64,000 nucleotides of DNA from Theristus sp. LFF4_11 (lineage: Eukaryota; Nematoda; Chromadorea; Monhysterida; Xyalidae), in the NCBI GenBank assembly GCA_030248135.1, contig JASANC010003976.1, positions 1 through 64,000 on the forward strand, written 5' to 3'. Both the position numbers and the translations under genes were made by a program. Positions within the stretch are counted from its first letter, which is position 1. Each line of letters opens with the position of its first letter. Below the pieces are notes generated by a model, which did no database searches, was not told the origin of the DNA, and was given only the letters and a program-made list of their open reading frames with translations. Positions 39,016 to 49,653 of the stretch are shown in pieces.

Positions 39016-40347
39016 ATGATTCGGTTCGCAGGCATGCCAGTGACGTCGCTTTGTTTGTCCTTGTGCACTTTGGTCGCTCATGCTGGCTACATAGACCGTA
39101 CGTTCGGTGCATTTTCGACTTTGGACGTTTTCGCTCAACAGAACTTCACATATTTTTTCAGGATTACTGGGCAAGTCAGGCGCGCTGTTCGCATTGGATG
39201 GAAGAGGCAAGGGCACCATTGTTTTAGCAATATGCTAGCCTTTCACAAACAAAGCTCAAGATCGCTTGAGCGCAGTTGATCGGTCAGTGTGCTCGCAATC
39301 GTTCAAAAGACTTGCGTGACTGATCGTACGTTTTATTTCAGCATACCAGAAGCGAGCGGGCGCTTCGCACGTGGTGACTGACTTGAACTGCGCTTTTTCT
39401 GGAGCGTGCTGCTGGCGAGTGACCAGCTGCAGTTCACGAGAGCCACCAAACGCATGCGGCCGCACAACTTTCAGCAGGCCTTTCGCACACGCACTCAACC
39501 GGGTAAGCCGCACCACACTCGAACATTACCAGTGCTGATCAAAACTGTCACCACAGCCAATCAGAATCAGCGCACGAATGTTGCAAAGTCGGTCTGCGCA
39601 ATTTTTTGACAACTGCTCACGTATGCAATAATGGCACTTCACTTGTGCGACTGTTGCAGCCGGTTTCTACGCGGTGGTCGGCTCAGTGCACGACGTGTCA
39701 AACGCAGAGGCGTGGCTGGTGTCCTGTCCAATCGCGTGCACCAACGAACCCATTCAAGTATCTCTCAAGTGCGTTTGAATTTTGCTGACTTTCAATGTAA
39801 CCTTTTGACACAATGACACAAAACAAAATGACACATATAAAGTGGCCTCACAGACACTGGACGACCGCTGGAGTACACGTGACCGTCTGTGCCAGGCACG
39901 CATTCTTTGATGAGCCGCACAAGAATTTGGCATTGAACTGTAAAAGACTTCGCGGCAGACACGGCAATGGGAGACAAACGGTCTCACTGCCACCTGGACA
40001 ATTGGTGGAGGTGGGTGAACAACGAAAGTGTTTGCCCTCATATCTAATCTGACACTTTTTTCTTGTTGTTCTCTCATAAAACGGTAACTTTCGACTCTTT
40101 GATAAATATTGCAGGTTGTTTTGGTAGCGTCAAACTTTTCTGGCCACAACGGTGGCCTGGCCATTCTTGATGACATCAGTGTTCACTTTCAGCCATGCAA
40201 ATGTAAATTTTAGGGCTAAATCTGCTGTTTAGGTTGGCTTTCTTTCTTCTTCTGTAAAGAAAATCGTGCTCTTACAAAATTGAAAATTTTTCAGCCTCAC
40301 CCGAGCAAGTCCCATTGACCACAGAAGACACCATACAGCACAACTGA
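39016..40347 (+). CDS. Secreted MAM-like domain protein, paralogue 1
   Basis: Start ATG 39016; signal peptide MPVTSLCLSLCTLVAHA. Later exons read LLGKSGALFALDG, then GDLNCAFSGACCWR-type sequence (about 39355-39500), FYAVVGSVHDVSNAEAWLVS with CPIACTNEPIQVSLK (about 39660-39770), WTTAGVHVTVCARHAFFDEP (about 39840-39930), VSLPPGQLVEV, and finally VVLVASNFSGHNGG with LAILDDISVHFQPC, ending PLTTEDTIQHN-stop at 40345-40347. The order (cysteine plus DLxCxFSxxCCWR, central cysteines, then an aliphatic strand ending ALxDDIxxxxxPC) matches the MAM domain, an extracellular adhesion module. Each block aligns with the second gene at 42810. Exact splice sites were not all fixed. About 250-280 residues. Confidence 0.7.
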
Positions 40348-40451
40348 CCCTGTAAAATGACCGCTAAATATTTCTGATATATTTAGTTTATCTGAATATT
40401 TCTCGGCGACTTTTTCAAGAAATTTTTAAGATCGGCTTTTTCAGAATACCG

Positions 40452-42320
40452 ACCCCTTAGGCACAGTTTTTGAAAAGTCTCAAATTTTGACGAAATTAAC
40501 ACCAAACGAACCTCGATGCGCTGAGTTTGAAAATCATGTTTGTTTTTTAATTTGACCCGGTTTTATGCCCAAAAAAAGAAAAAAAACCTTTTTTTCGATA
40601 GACTTTTAAAAAACGGCTCGAACTCGCCTGTACGTTAAGCTAAATTTAAAAACCAATAAAATTCGCTTGTGCTCGCGCACATTTTTTATGTTAACATTAT
40701 TACCATGTTGTTTTGATGATTGATTGAACAAAAAAAAGAAAATGATTGCGCATTAACAATAACATTAAGCAAACTTTGCTCGATGTGTCCACCTGCCCTA
40801 TGCCATGGGGATTAGGAGGGAAATTCCTTCAATAATTAATTTGAAATTAAAAAAAACACGCCCCAAAAATTTTGAAACCCTGTTACAAACACAAATCAAG
40901 GTCACTGACTTTGAATAAGATGATTATATTTTTATACGACTTACTCCGCACCCTAAAAACGGCCTCTATATAAATAAAAAAGAAAAATTAAAGAAAAATA
41001 TTTTGATTTTTTTTGTTTTCATAGAGACCGTTTTCAGTGCGGAGTAATCTGTATAAAAATAAACATCATATTCGAAGTCAGCAACCTTCATTTGTGTTTG
41101 TAACAGGGTTTAAGATTTTTTTGTTCTGTTTTATTCAGCATGCTCGAAAACCCCCCTTTTGTTACGGTTTCAGCACCTGAGGTGGCCCCTAAAAAATTGG
41201 GGGTGGGAAGAAACACACTGGTAACGGTAGTCAAGCAAGGATTGCGGCATCTGAGTGAAAGTTGTTTGCCTAATCTAGGGGAGTCGATTGATGCTAAATT
41301 TGGCTAGATTCGTTCAAGTATAACACTGCATGGACCATAAAAGCCAATTTCATGCCTGAAAATAGTGAAAACTTGGTAGAATACCGTGCTTCAAGGGGTA
41401 CGGAAGTCAAGCTATTGTTACGGTATCTGAATGAAAGTTGTTTGCCTGACCAAGAGTAATTGACAGATACAAATTTGATTCAATTCGAACAACTCGGACA
41501 CTACAGGGATAAAAATTGTCACTTTCAGGCGTAAAAATGGTTAAAAATAGTAAAAATCGTGCTCTGCGGGTTACGGTAATTACAACATAGTTACGGTACC
41601 TAAATAGAAATTGTTCGCGTGATCAAGGAGAGCCAATTGACCACCGCACGGACCAGAAACAATCTAAAAGGCCAAAAAAGCTAAAAAATCGCAAAATATT
41701 GAGTTACTGTAGCAAAATTTCACAACGGTACCCACTTTTTCGGATTTAGCGCAAAAAGTTGCCCTAATACCCGTTTTTGGATTTTTGTCTCCGTTGCTGT
41801 ACAATTTGTCAACACACCAGGAAATACCCTGTATGCATGCGGGCGACCGATATTGTAATGTTTCGTTACTTCTTAATGCGCAATCGATTTTTTTAAATCT
41901 TTTTGCATACTTGTAGCATTTTTCAAGGGCTTTCAGAATCACTTAGCAACCCTATTTCGCATCCGCTTTAAAAGTATCTAAACATGGCAAAAACCACAAA
42001 CTTTTTTAGTTTTTCTTAAATTTAAAGCATAAAACAACATTTTTTGTAAAATAATGTTAAAATAAAAAAATGTGCGCGAGCACAAGCGAAATTGATTGGT
42101 TTTTGAATTTTGTTAATAGCTTAACGCAGAGGCGAGTTAAAACCGTTTTTTTTGAAGGTCTATCAAAAAAAACGGGTTTTTCTTTTTGGGCATAAAACAG
42201 AGTCAAATTAAAAAAACAAACATAGTTTTCAAACTCAGCGCATTGAGGCGGTTCGATTGGTGCTAATTTCGCCAAAATTTGAGAACTTTTTAAAAACTGT
42301 GCTCAGAGGTGTGGAGGCCG
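40452..42320. mobile_element. DNA transposon with ~260-bp terminal inverted repeats
   Basis: The left arm (40452-40720: GGCACAGTTTTTGAAAAG, CTCAAATTTTGACGAAATTA, GCGCTGAGTTTGAAAA, TCGCTTGTGCTCGCGCACAT) is mirrored at 42057-42320. The core is non-coding, with a degenerate GTTACGGTA...GAAAGTTGTTTGCCTG repeat recurring about every 180 bp (41221-41640). Ends are approximate and no target duplication was confirmed. Confidence 0.7.
40875..41110. mobile_element. Foldback element nested in the larger transposon
   Basis: AAACCCTGTTACAAACACAAATC...GACTTACTCCGCACCCT is followed about 60 bp later by its near-complete reverse complement, ending TTTGTGTTTGTAACAGGGTTT. The roughly 235-bp palindrome interrupts the 40452-42320 element. 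Confidence 0.75.
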
Positions 42321-42809
42321 GGTCGGTCGACTCAAAAAGCGAGTCAAAAAACCTTGATAAAACATCTTCGACAGTGTATAGTGTATTGTTATTGTCAGGC
42401 AGACTCAGTGCAATGAATACTTTTCAACAGCATTATAATTTTGGCTTGCTAATTTTCTTTCTGATGTCAACAAGAAAAAAGTATGTTTGGTATCAGAAAC
42501 TGTGTGTTGTTGTCTTCACTGTCACCGATTCATGTCACTGCACATATACTCAGATCGTGACTGCACTGCCTGCATTCGTTGTCTTTGTGCAGCACGCAAT
42601 ACATTTGCTCACCAATTTTTGTGTAAAAATAAAGTGAAAACTTTATTTTGGCGTGGTGGCTAACATAAAAAATAAAGTCAAAATCAAAAGAAAAAGCTGA
42701 AATCAAACCAAACCCGTTATTTTCATACATGTTTTTGTCATTTGTCGATTAGTTGTAGCGGTTTGAGTTTACGGACGTCAGTTCAGTGCCTGCTGTTTTG
42801 TTTTGCAAC

Positions 42810-45213
42810 ATGACCGACAAGAAGCCAGCCAGCATCGGCGGCATGTGTTTGTTTTTATTGTGCGCTGCTGATGTTTCTGCAAAAACAAACGGAGAAGGTT
42901 TGAGAGACAAAAATTTTAAACTTTGATTTAGAAAATATTCAAGGTTGCGCATATTTTCAGCAATTTTGGGGAAAGTGCCGTTTTACGTGCCGGTGAATGA
43001 CAAAGGTACGTGAGAAAGCTGCTTGCAACTTTCAATAAGAACAACAGAACGTCAGTGTGCGTGAAATGTTTGCTCAGTTTACCGCGAACAAGCGGGCACC
43101 GCTCGTTTGCAAGTGGGCGACCTGGACTGTGACTTCTCGGAGTCATGCTGCTGGCGGAACGCGCGTCCTCCGTTGGACTTGCTGAACTTTCAAGTGACCG
43201 AGCTTCAGCCAAACGAAGACACGTTCGAACCGAACTTTGACACAAACAGAATGCCTGGTTAGTGACAAACAGGCCTTTGAAAAGCATTTGGCTCGCGTGA
43301 AGCTGTGCACTCGCTGAACGGCTTTGATTCAGACGGTCACTACGCGGTCGTGAGCTCACCGGAGCCACTGGACGAACTGTACGAAGCTTGGCTGCATTCG
43401 TGCCCGATTCTGTGCACTGACCACCCAGTCAATGTTACCCTCAAGTTTGTACATGCTTTTATTCATGTGTCGAACTGGAGTAGATTGACTCAAATTCAAA
43501 TGGAGATGGGCTTTGGTATTTTTGCGAACGAAAACGGGGCTTGCATTGGCAGGCATTGGGCCACAAGCGGTGTGTCAGTGCACGTGTGCACACGCAGCTC
43601 CAGCTACGATGACCCGCAGTTCAATCCGCCGTCCTACTGTAAGCCTCTGCGCAAATCAGGACGTGTGTCTTCGCTGCAGTTTCCACCGGGCGGAAACATC
43701 CAGGTTTGTTAATAATGGAAGCGGTCTGTTCAAGGGTTGTTTTATGCGTAAATCATATTTCGTAACAACAAATTTTTTTTTGGTGAAAAAATGTATATTT
43801 TCCACTGAGTACAAACGATTTTGATCTGCAGATTGTCATAATTGTTGGAAACTTCCTTTCTGGAGGAATGGCATTAATTGACGATATCACAGTGCAATGG
43901 AGGCCGTGTCCAGGTTTTGGAAATAACCTTGAAATAAGCATAGTAAAATAGCACCACACATCAATGATTTCACTTGCTATTATTTCCAGCAGTACGTAAT
44001 TTGTTCTGTTGGTATTCAGACGAACCGATTTACCTTCCAACGACTACAACAACGACAACAACAACAACGACCACAACGACCACAACCACCACAACCACCA
44101 CCACGACCACAAGTGTTGCATATGGCTCGGCTGCATTGTGTTGCTTGAACACAGGAACGAATGATATTGCACAAGGGGGTGCTGGCACTTGTGATTGCGT
44201 GGTGTATGAACGCCGAATGCTGCGGCAAGTTCTTTCTCTCGGTTTGCAGAGTGCAAGTCAAAACAGCCACCAGACGATCCGTCAACGCAACTGACGTATT
44301 TTGACTATGCGGTTGGCAGGCTTGGCCCTCGACCCACTAGTGTACCGAATGCAGGTAAGATGGATTGCAAATGCAACGCTTAAAACATCGAAAGAGCGTT
44401 CACGCGTCAAGTTCAACCATTGCAGAAACGGTCGGGCTAAAAATAAAACCGCTAAAACGAGCGTTTATTATGTTACACGTGAACGCCATTTTTAAACATA
44501 AGTAACCGCTATAGTGGCACCGTTTAAATTGTGTTATGTAATTGCGTTAGAATGTGACACCATGCAAAGTGGATGTGTTGGTCTGCTTTGGCCTGCTGAG
44601 TGTTCGCGTAACACGCACTGTTTGTTGCGGCACTTATGTTTAAATGGCAGTTTTCAATGGAAACAAACTTTTGAATGCGAATTAACGTGCCACATGTAGC
44701 GAGTGGCGACACGTACCTGGGCGTTGTGCTGTCGCCGGACACACGCAAGGCCGTCTACTTCATGGACCGTTTCAACTACCCGGGCACGCTTGTGTTCTCT
44801 GTCAAGCGTTTCATTGCCACCGCTGGCATCACAATGCGAATATGCTGCGACACTCTCGCGACGTGCCCAGTGAATCGCGAGTTTGAGGGACCCGAAGACA
44901 AGGCCTGGGTGCAGGAGCGATTCGCCTGTCCGCAAGGCACTGATGCGGTTAGCGCGCACACGTTTAGCACAAAATGTAACGAACGTTCGATAGACACTTC
45001 TGGCTGGTTCAAAAAGTAGGGTTACCACTGATGCGGCAAACATGACATGACACACAATAATTGACTTTGCAGCTGCTGATCAGTTGTGAGAACGACAGCT
45101 TGTCAACGGGCGCCTGTGGTGTTGATGATTTCCAGACGTTCTCTGTGCCCCCGAACTGGGACGGAAATGTAGAAAATGAAAGTAAGATGAAGCCGATTAA
45201 TTGTCCAAAGTGA
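42810..45213 (+). CDS. Secreted MAM-like protein with threonine-rich linker, paralogue 2
   Basis: ATG 42810; signal peptide ASIGGMCLFLLCAADVSA. Domain 1 repeats the blocks of the neighbouring paralogue: AILGKVPFYVPVNDKG, VGDLDCDFSESCCWRN, HYAVVSSPEPLDELYEAWL with CPILCTDHPVNVTLK, HWATSGVSVHVCTR, SLQFPPGG, and IVIIVGNFLSGGMALIDDIT with WRPC. A stretch of about 24 consecutive threonines is encoded at 44040-44112 ((ACA/ACC/ACG)n), a typical O-glycosylated linker. A second, more diverged domain follows: QLTYFDYAVGRLGPRPTSVPN, DTYLGVVLSPDTRKAVYFMD, RICCDTLATCPVN, and LLISCENDSLSTGACGVDDF, with the stop at 45211-45213. Probably extracellular or cuticular; function unknown. It converges with the esterase gene, 139 bp between stops. 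Confidence 0.75.
44040..44112 (+). repeat. ACA/ACC/ACG microsatellite coding poly-threonine
   Basis: Imperfect ACN trinucleotide run in frame with the second MAM-like gene, encoding an uninterrupted threonine tract. Confidence 0.85.
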
Positions 45214-45351
45214 TATTCAGCTAATGACTGCATCGAGCTTCGAAAATCCGTTTCCTTTATAATCTTCGTTTTCGAACCTCGTTTCATTTCGATCTCTGGT
45301 CCATAAACATTGAACTGACTAATGAAATAAAAGACTATCGGTATCTTTGAA

Positions 45352-48300
45352 CTAATCACAGAGAGTGAATTGTCGCTTTACATAGTGCACGATGTCACTG
45401 ACAATACGATCAGACAACGAGCACTGGATCATCAAAATGTTGTGGAATCCACGTTCGTAGTGCAGATGCTCCACTGACACACCAGCATCGCGCAGACGTT
45501 CAGCATAGAAATGTCCTGAAAACACATTAGCAAAGGCACTTCACAACGAATACAATAATAAATTGAACAACTTAAAAAAGTTCAGTTGCAAAAAACAAAA
45601 ACGCCACGCTACTGACCATCATCCTTGAGCACATCGTAGCCAACCGTGACCACGCACGCAGCAGGCAGACTGGCAAAGTCGTCAAAGCAAATCGGCGACA
45701 GATCAGGATTGTACATCAAATGTTGCACGGTTTGCGCCAGCTGCAGTATGATGCGTTTCTGTTATTAGCAACACAGCTACATGTATAGCCGAACTCTAAA
45801 TTATTGGCTATCAGCTGATTGGCTGGTGATCACGTGATGCATACTTTCTGTGCAGGATTGCTGTTGAAATGAACTCTGTTCTAGGCAGAAAACATGCATG
45901 AGGTGTTCACTAACCAATTCGCTGATAGCTTATGATCCTAGAGTTTATAAATTTTGGGACGGAATGTAGAAATTGACACCGACCGTTTTATCACATCCGT
46001 GCGGTGCGAACGAGCGACCTGCGAGTGAAGTGCGATTGATGAAATGCCGTTGCACTATCTGGTATCGTGCATCGTCAACGTCCACGTGCTGATTTGTGCA
46101 CACCTTTGTGATTGGCAAAGTTGAGTGGTCTATTGTTTGTGGACACAATCCCACCACCAGAACCATAAGCCGGTGTCATTACAAAAAGTGGCAAGAACAT
46201 GCTTGGCCTGCTATTGTCCAAAGGACGGACACACCGAGCCAACGATTCATGTACGGAATGGCCGATTAAACATGGCAGCTTTTTTCAGGGTGCAAGGAGG
46301 GCGCGAAAATTGAATGAAAAAAAGCTGTTTAAAAACCTATTTGTGTGTCCAATTTGACGTGTTTTTTTAAACTAATTGATTTTTCGTGCTATTCTGTTCA
46401 TTCTTTCTCCCCTGCTCACATGGCTGGAAATTATCTTGGCATTATTCTTGAAACAGCAACTCCTAGTCCTAATCCCGCCTTGAAGGTGAATACAAGGACT
46501 GCCGTATTTATTCGGCCATACCATAAATTGCCTTTTATTGTTTGTAAATCTGCACCGATTAGAACTTGCGCTCACTTTGTGTATCAGTTGCTCAGTGGGT
46601 TCAAGGCCAACGTAGGTGAGCGCTGCAATCGCCATGAATCGCGGGCTGACCAGATGCCGTTTGCGTTCAGTGGCATCAGCCTCGTGGTATTGCATGTAAG
46701 ACGCAGTACGCATGTCGATCGCTTGTGTCACTGGGTAGATCAACACTTGAGCCTGTAGAAAACGCAAGTTGCAATTGTAGAATATCTTTTTCGCATTTGA
46801 GTTACATTTTTTGTAGGTTCCTAATTTTCTTTAGTGCAACACGTTTCATTGTTTGCTCGAAAGTATATGCGCTGAAAAGTTGTGTGCATGTGTCAGTGTG
46901 CTTGATGAGAACCTTGATGCGTGGCAGATGGTGGTGTTTTGTGCGCATGCGGTGCGTGAGCACAGCGACCAGGTTGCCGCCAGCGCTGTCGCCCATCAGC
47001 ACGATGCTACGCCGATCCACCCGGTAGCGCCTGTGCGCACACTCCAGCAGATGCACAAACGCCCGCTCGGCATCGTCGGGCGCTGCGGGAAACGGATGCT
47101 CGGGTGCTTGACGATAACTGCAGGGGCGCGTGTGCATTGAGAAAAGTTGTTGTTGTTGTTGTTGTTGGGATTTTTAGGCGATGTTTTTAGCCAGGGCTAA
47201 CCCAGAGAAGCGTACAGAACGCCATTGAGTAGGGCGCCCATCGAGTTTTCTCTGTCATTAAGTGCCTATACACCCCTCGGCGGGGCTCGATCCCCCGAGT
47301 GCACAGACTGTAGTCTAACGCACTACCACCAGGCCACGAGGGTGACAAAAACAGTAAAACAAAAAAGTAAACAAAAACAATGCACAAGTGCAACCAGCGC
47401 GTTTTTTCATCCAACACACTTTAAATTTCTTAAAACCACCCCAAAAGAAACAGTTTTCAGATTTTTTGGCAATTTTCCTGATTTTTTAGTTTTTTTCTCT
47501 TTCATCTCCATAGACACAGTTTTTAGTCTGCTACTGCTGAGTATATCATATGCAAAAATAAATATCAGATTCAGACTCAGTGACCTTGATTTGCTAGATG
47601 ACACAGTTTTCACATTTTTTGACTACTTAAAAACGTTTTTTCTCCTTAGACGCCGTTTTCAGGGGGCAAGTAAGTTAATCGTATGCAAAAATAAACGTCG
47701 CACACAATTTCAACTCAGCGCCTTTGAATTGTTATTTAAGGCAGTGTTTTAGATTTTGATGGGCATATTCCCGATTTTTTAAAGTTTTTTATCTTTTCAT
47801 TCTTTTCGACGCAGTTGGGTATGTAATTTACAGGTATTTAGGGTTCTGGTTACGCCGTATGCAGAAATAAACATCCGATTCAGCATCAGCAGTAGCGATT
47901 GGTATTTAAGGCACAGTTTCAGTTTTTTTTAAATTAAATTTTGAGTTGACTTAAAAAAAGACTCCGAGCTCTAAACCAACTGCGTTTAGGGCACAGTAGA
48001 AAGCTCGGGCCATGTTAGAAAAAAGATTTTTAAACTCAGCGTGTTTTCTCCGGTGCTTCCTTGAAGGAAACTTCTTGATTGAAACACTGTCAACAGAAAT
48101 GCTAGAAACATTGAAAAAACAGCAGAGCAGAACATACTCAATTGAGAAAACAGTGCAGCCAGTTTGACGAGCCAGTTGACAAAGAAACGGATCGAAATCA
48201 GTCGACCGATAGAAAACAAATGCGCCGCCGTGCAAATACACAACACAGCCGCTGGTGACAGATGCGTTCGCTGGATGAAAGTTTACACTCAGACAGACAT

Positions 48301-48720
48301 CGGTTTGCCTTTTGTGAGCTCACTGTGCAGTCAGCAAGAAGCAAACAACCGTGTGTGGCAGTGTATACGCGCACGGGCACGCCAGCAAAGATGTCATCAG
48401 TGATGTTCACGTGCGTACTGTGCGTCCGCTGCAGCAGATGACGACGGACACCAGACAGAATTCGTGCGCCTGCACGCAGCCAGCCGATCTGCGCCGAAAA
48501 ACTCGCCTTGCCAAGTAAACGCATCTGGCAATTAGGGTGCAGTTTTGAAAACCATTTTAACCTCTTTTGAACAAGAATACATAATTTGTAAAGTTCTGCT
48601 GTAAATTTTGACCGACTTACGTACCCCGCCTCGGAGAAGGGTCCGAGACGACCACGAAACAAAGCGCAGCTTCAGCTGTTCGTTATCCATATTTTGAATC
48701 GTGTCGTCCATAGTTGACAT
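45352..48720 (-). CDS. Hormone-sensitive-lipase family esterase (arylacetamide deacetylase-like)
   Basis: Exon 1 48720-48625 starts MSTMDDTIQNMDNEQLK. An exon from 48524 continues MRLLGKASFSAQIGWL to FAGVPVRVYT. Next come GCVVYLHGGAFVFYRSTDF (about 48240-48137; the HGG(G) oxyanion motif), YRQAPEHPFPAAPDDAE and LMGDSAGGNLVAVL (about 47120-46930; nucleophile Ser in GDSAG), LQAQVLIYPVTQAIDM (about 46770-46560), NRTSLAGRSFAPHG (about 46100-45990), NPDLSPICFDDFASLPAACVVTVGYDVLKDDG (about 45720-45620; catalytic Asp in YDVLKDDG), and HLHYERGFHNILM (about 45515; catalytic His), with the stop at 45352-45354. All alpha/beta-hydrolase triad residues are present. AADAC-type enzymes hydrolyse esters and arylamides; no N-terminal ER anchor was seen. 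Introns carry a SINE, a MITE and a degenerate tandem repeat. Some junctions are unresolved. Confidence 0.85.
45783..45950. mobile_element. Inverted-repeat MITE, CAGTCGAAC-related, copy 2
   Basis: GCCGAACTCTAAATTATTGGC and TATCAGCTGATTGGCTGG at the left are mirrored in part by TTCGCTGATAGCTTATGATCC and TAGAGTTTA at the right. It shares GTGATCAC.TGATGCAT with 20485-20510. In an esterase intron. Confidence 0.6.
46254..46522. mobile_element. MITE, CGGAATGGCCG family, copy 1
   Basis: CGGAATGGCCGATTAAACATGG...CCGTATTTATTCGGCCATACC with TA at both flanks, about 269 bp. It is about 80% similar to 50913-51178. Non-coding, in an esterase intron. Confidence 0.75.
47146..47344 (-). repeat. tRNA-derived SINE, copy 3 with (AAC)n tail
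   Basis: On the minus strand: CACCCTCGTGGCCTGGTGG (A box), GGGGGATCGAGCCCCGCC (B box), acceptor-type pairing CCCTCG/CGAGGG, a body shared with 24148-24333, and an (AAC)n tail at 47146-47165. It lies in an esterase intron, in the sense orientation. Confidence 0.85.
47452..47925. repeat. Degenerate tandem repeat in esterase intron
   Basis: Three irregular units of about 130-180 bp are marked by ATGCAAAAATAAA(C/T)(A/G)TC at about 47549, 47682 and 47859, followed by an AACTCAG.G.CTT-type segment and TTTAAGGCACAGTTT. Similar words occur in the 40875-41110 foldback. Confidence 0.55.
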
Positions 48721-49653
48721 TTTTTAAAGTTTATTAAATTCTCCTCAAACTCCGCAAAAAGTTGAACAAATCAAGCAACCAAACTCTGAAAAATCGGAAA
48801 CAAATTACCGCAGAAATAAAAACGTCATGTGTTTTTGTTTTACACACGCCCGTTTGTAAAAAGGACCGGTCGCCTCGCGAAACAGATGACGATGTTGTAG
48901 TGTTGTGCATGTTGTTACAGATTGTTGTTACATGTTCAAGCATGTTGTGCATGCTGTTACAATGTACAGACTTGTGTGTATTGTACGTATTGAGCGAGCA
49001 GTATTAGTGTTTGTGGCCGCAAGTGGACTTTGCAAATGAGTCTTGTCTTCACTTGGAACGCGCGTATAGAAACCAACATTATGGTGAGCGAGAGCGATTA
49101 TTATTGATTTTAAGGGATCGTCTCAAACTGGCCAGACTCAATCTGGCTCCAGTTTCAATCTGGCTCCAGTTTCAATCTGGCTCGGCTAAATCTGGCTCGG
49201 CTCAATCTGGCTAGGCTCAATCGGGCTCGGCTTAATCTGGCTTGTTTCACGCTTGATTTTAAGCCTGAAAAGGCACGCCAAAAGGTTTCTAAACAGGTGT
49301 TGGCTGTTCTGTCCACCTGAGTGTCCTGCGTGTCTAATAAAAGTTGCAACACCAAAGCAGTTTTTTTCCAGGACTATAATACCAGAAACACCTGTTCGGA
49401 AACCTTTTTAGAAGTTGGGGTTCTCCTGAAGTACAAATCTATCTGGGCCAAAATAATTTCCCATTCAGGTATTTCATTCGTTTAACGGTAACTTTTGTTG
49501 CAAACTCTAGAAATCAACAAACCTAAAGCACCTTTCGTAAATGATACACACATTTGAGCACGCATGATGGAATGCACAATGGTAATTGGAAAATATTGCC
49601 ACCTGGCTAAATGGCGTATTCGAAACTACAAATCACATAAAACTAAAAGGTGT
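48721..49653. other. Intergenic region between esterase and phosphonatase
   Basis: Contains the esterase promoter side, the minisatellite at 49132-49247, and no other gene that I could support. Confidence 0.5.
49132..49247 (+). repeat. 15-bp minisatellite, AATCTGGCTCGGCTC
   Basis: About seven tandem units of 12-18 bp (CAATCTGGCTCCAGTTT twice, then AATCTGGCTCGGCTC variants). Non-coding as far as can be seen. Confidence 0.8.

Larger units (their letters stand above)
40348..42809. other. Intergenic region between MAM-like paralogues, mostly a transposon
   Basis: Occupied by the 1.9-kb inverted-repeat element at 40452-42320. 42321-42809 holds no recognised gene beyond the promoter region of the second MAM-like gene. 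Confidence 0.6.

Noticed and set aside
49132..49247. Regularly spaced direct repeats as a CRISPR array
   Set aside because: Units are contiguous 12-18 bp minisatellite copies without unique spacers, in an animal genome.
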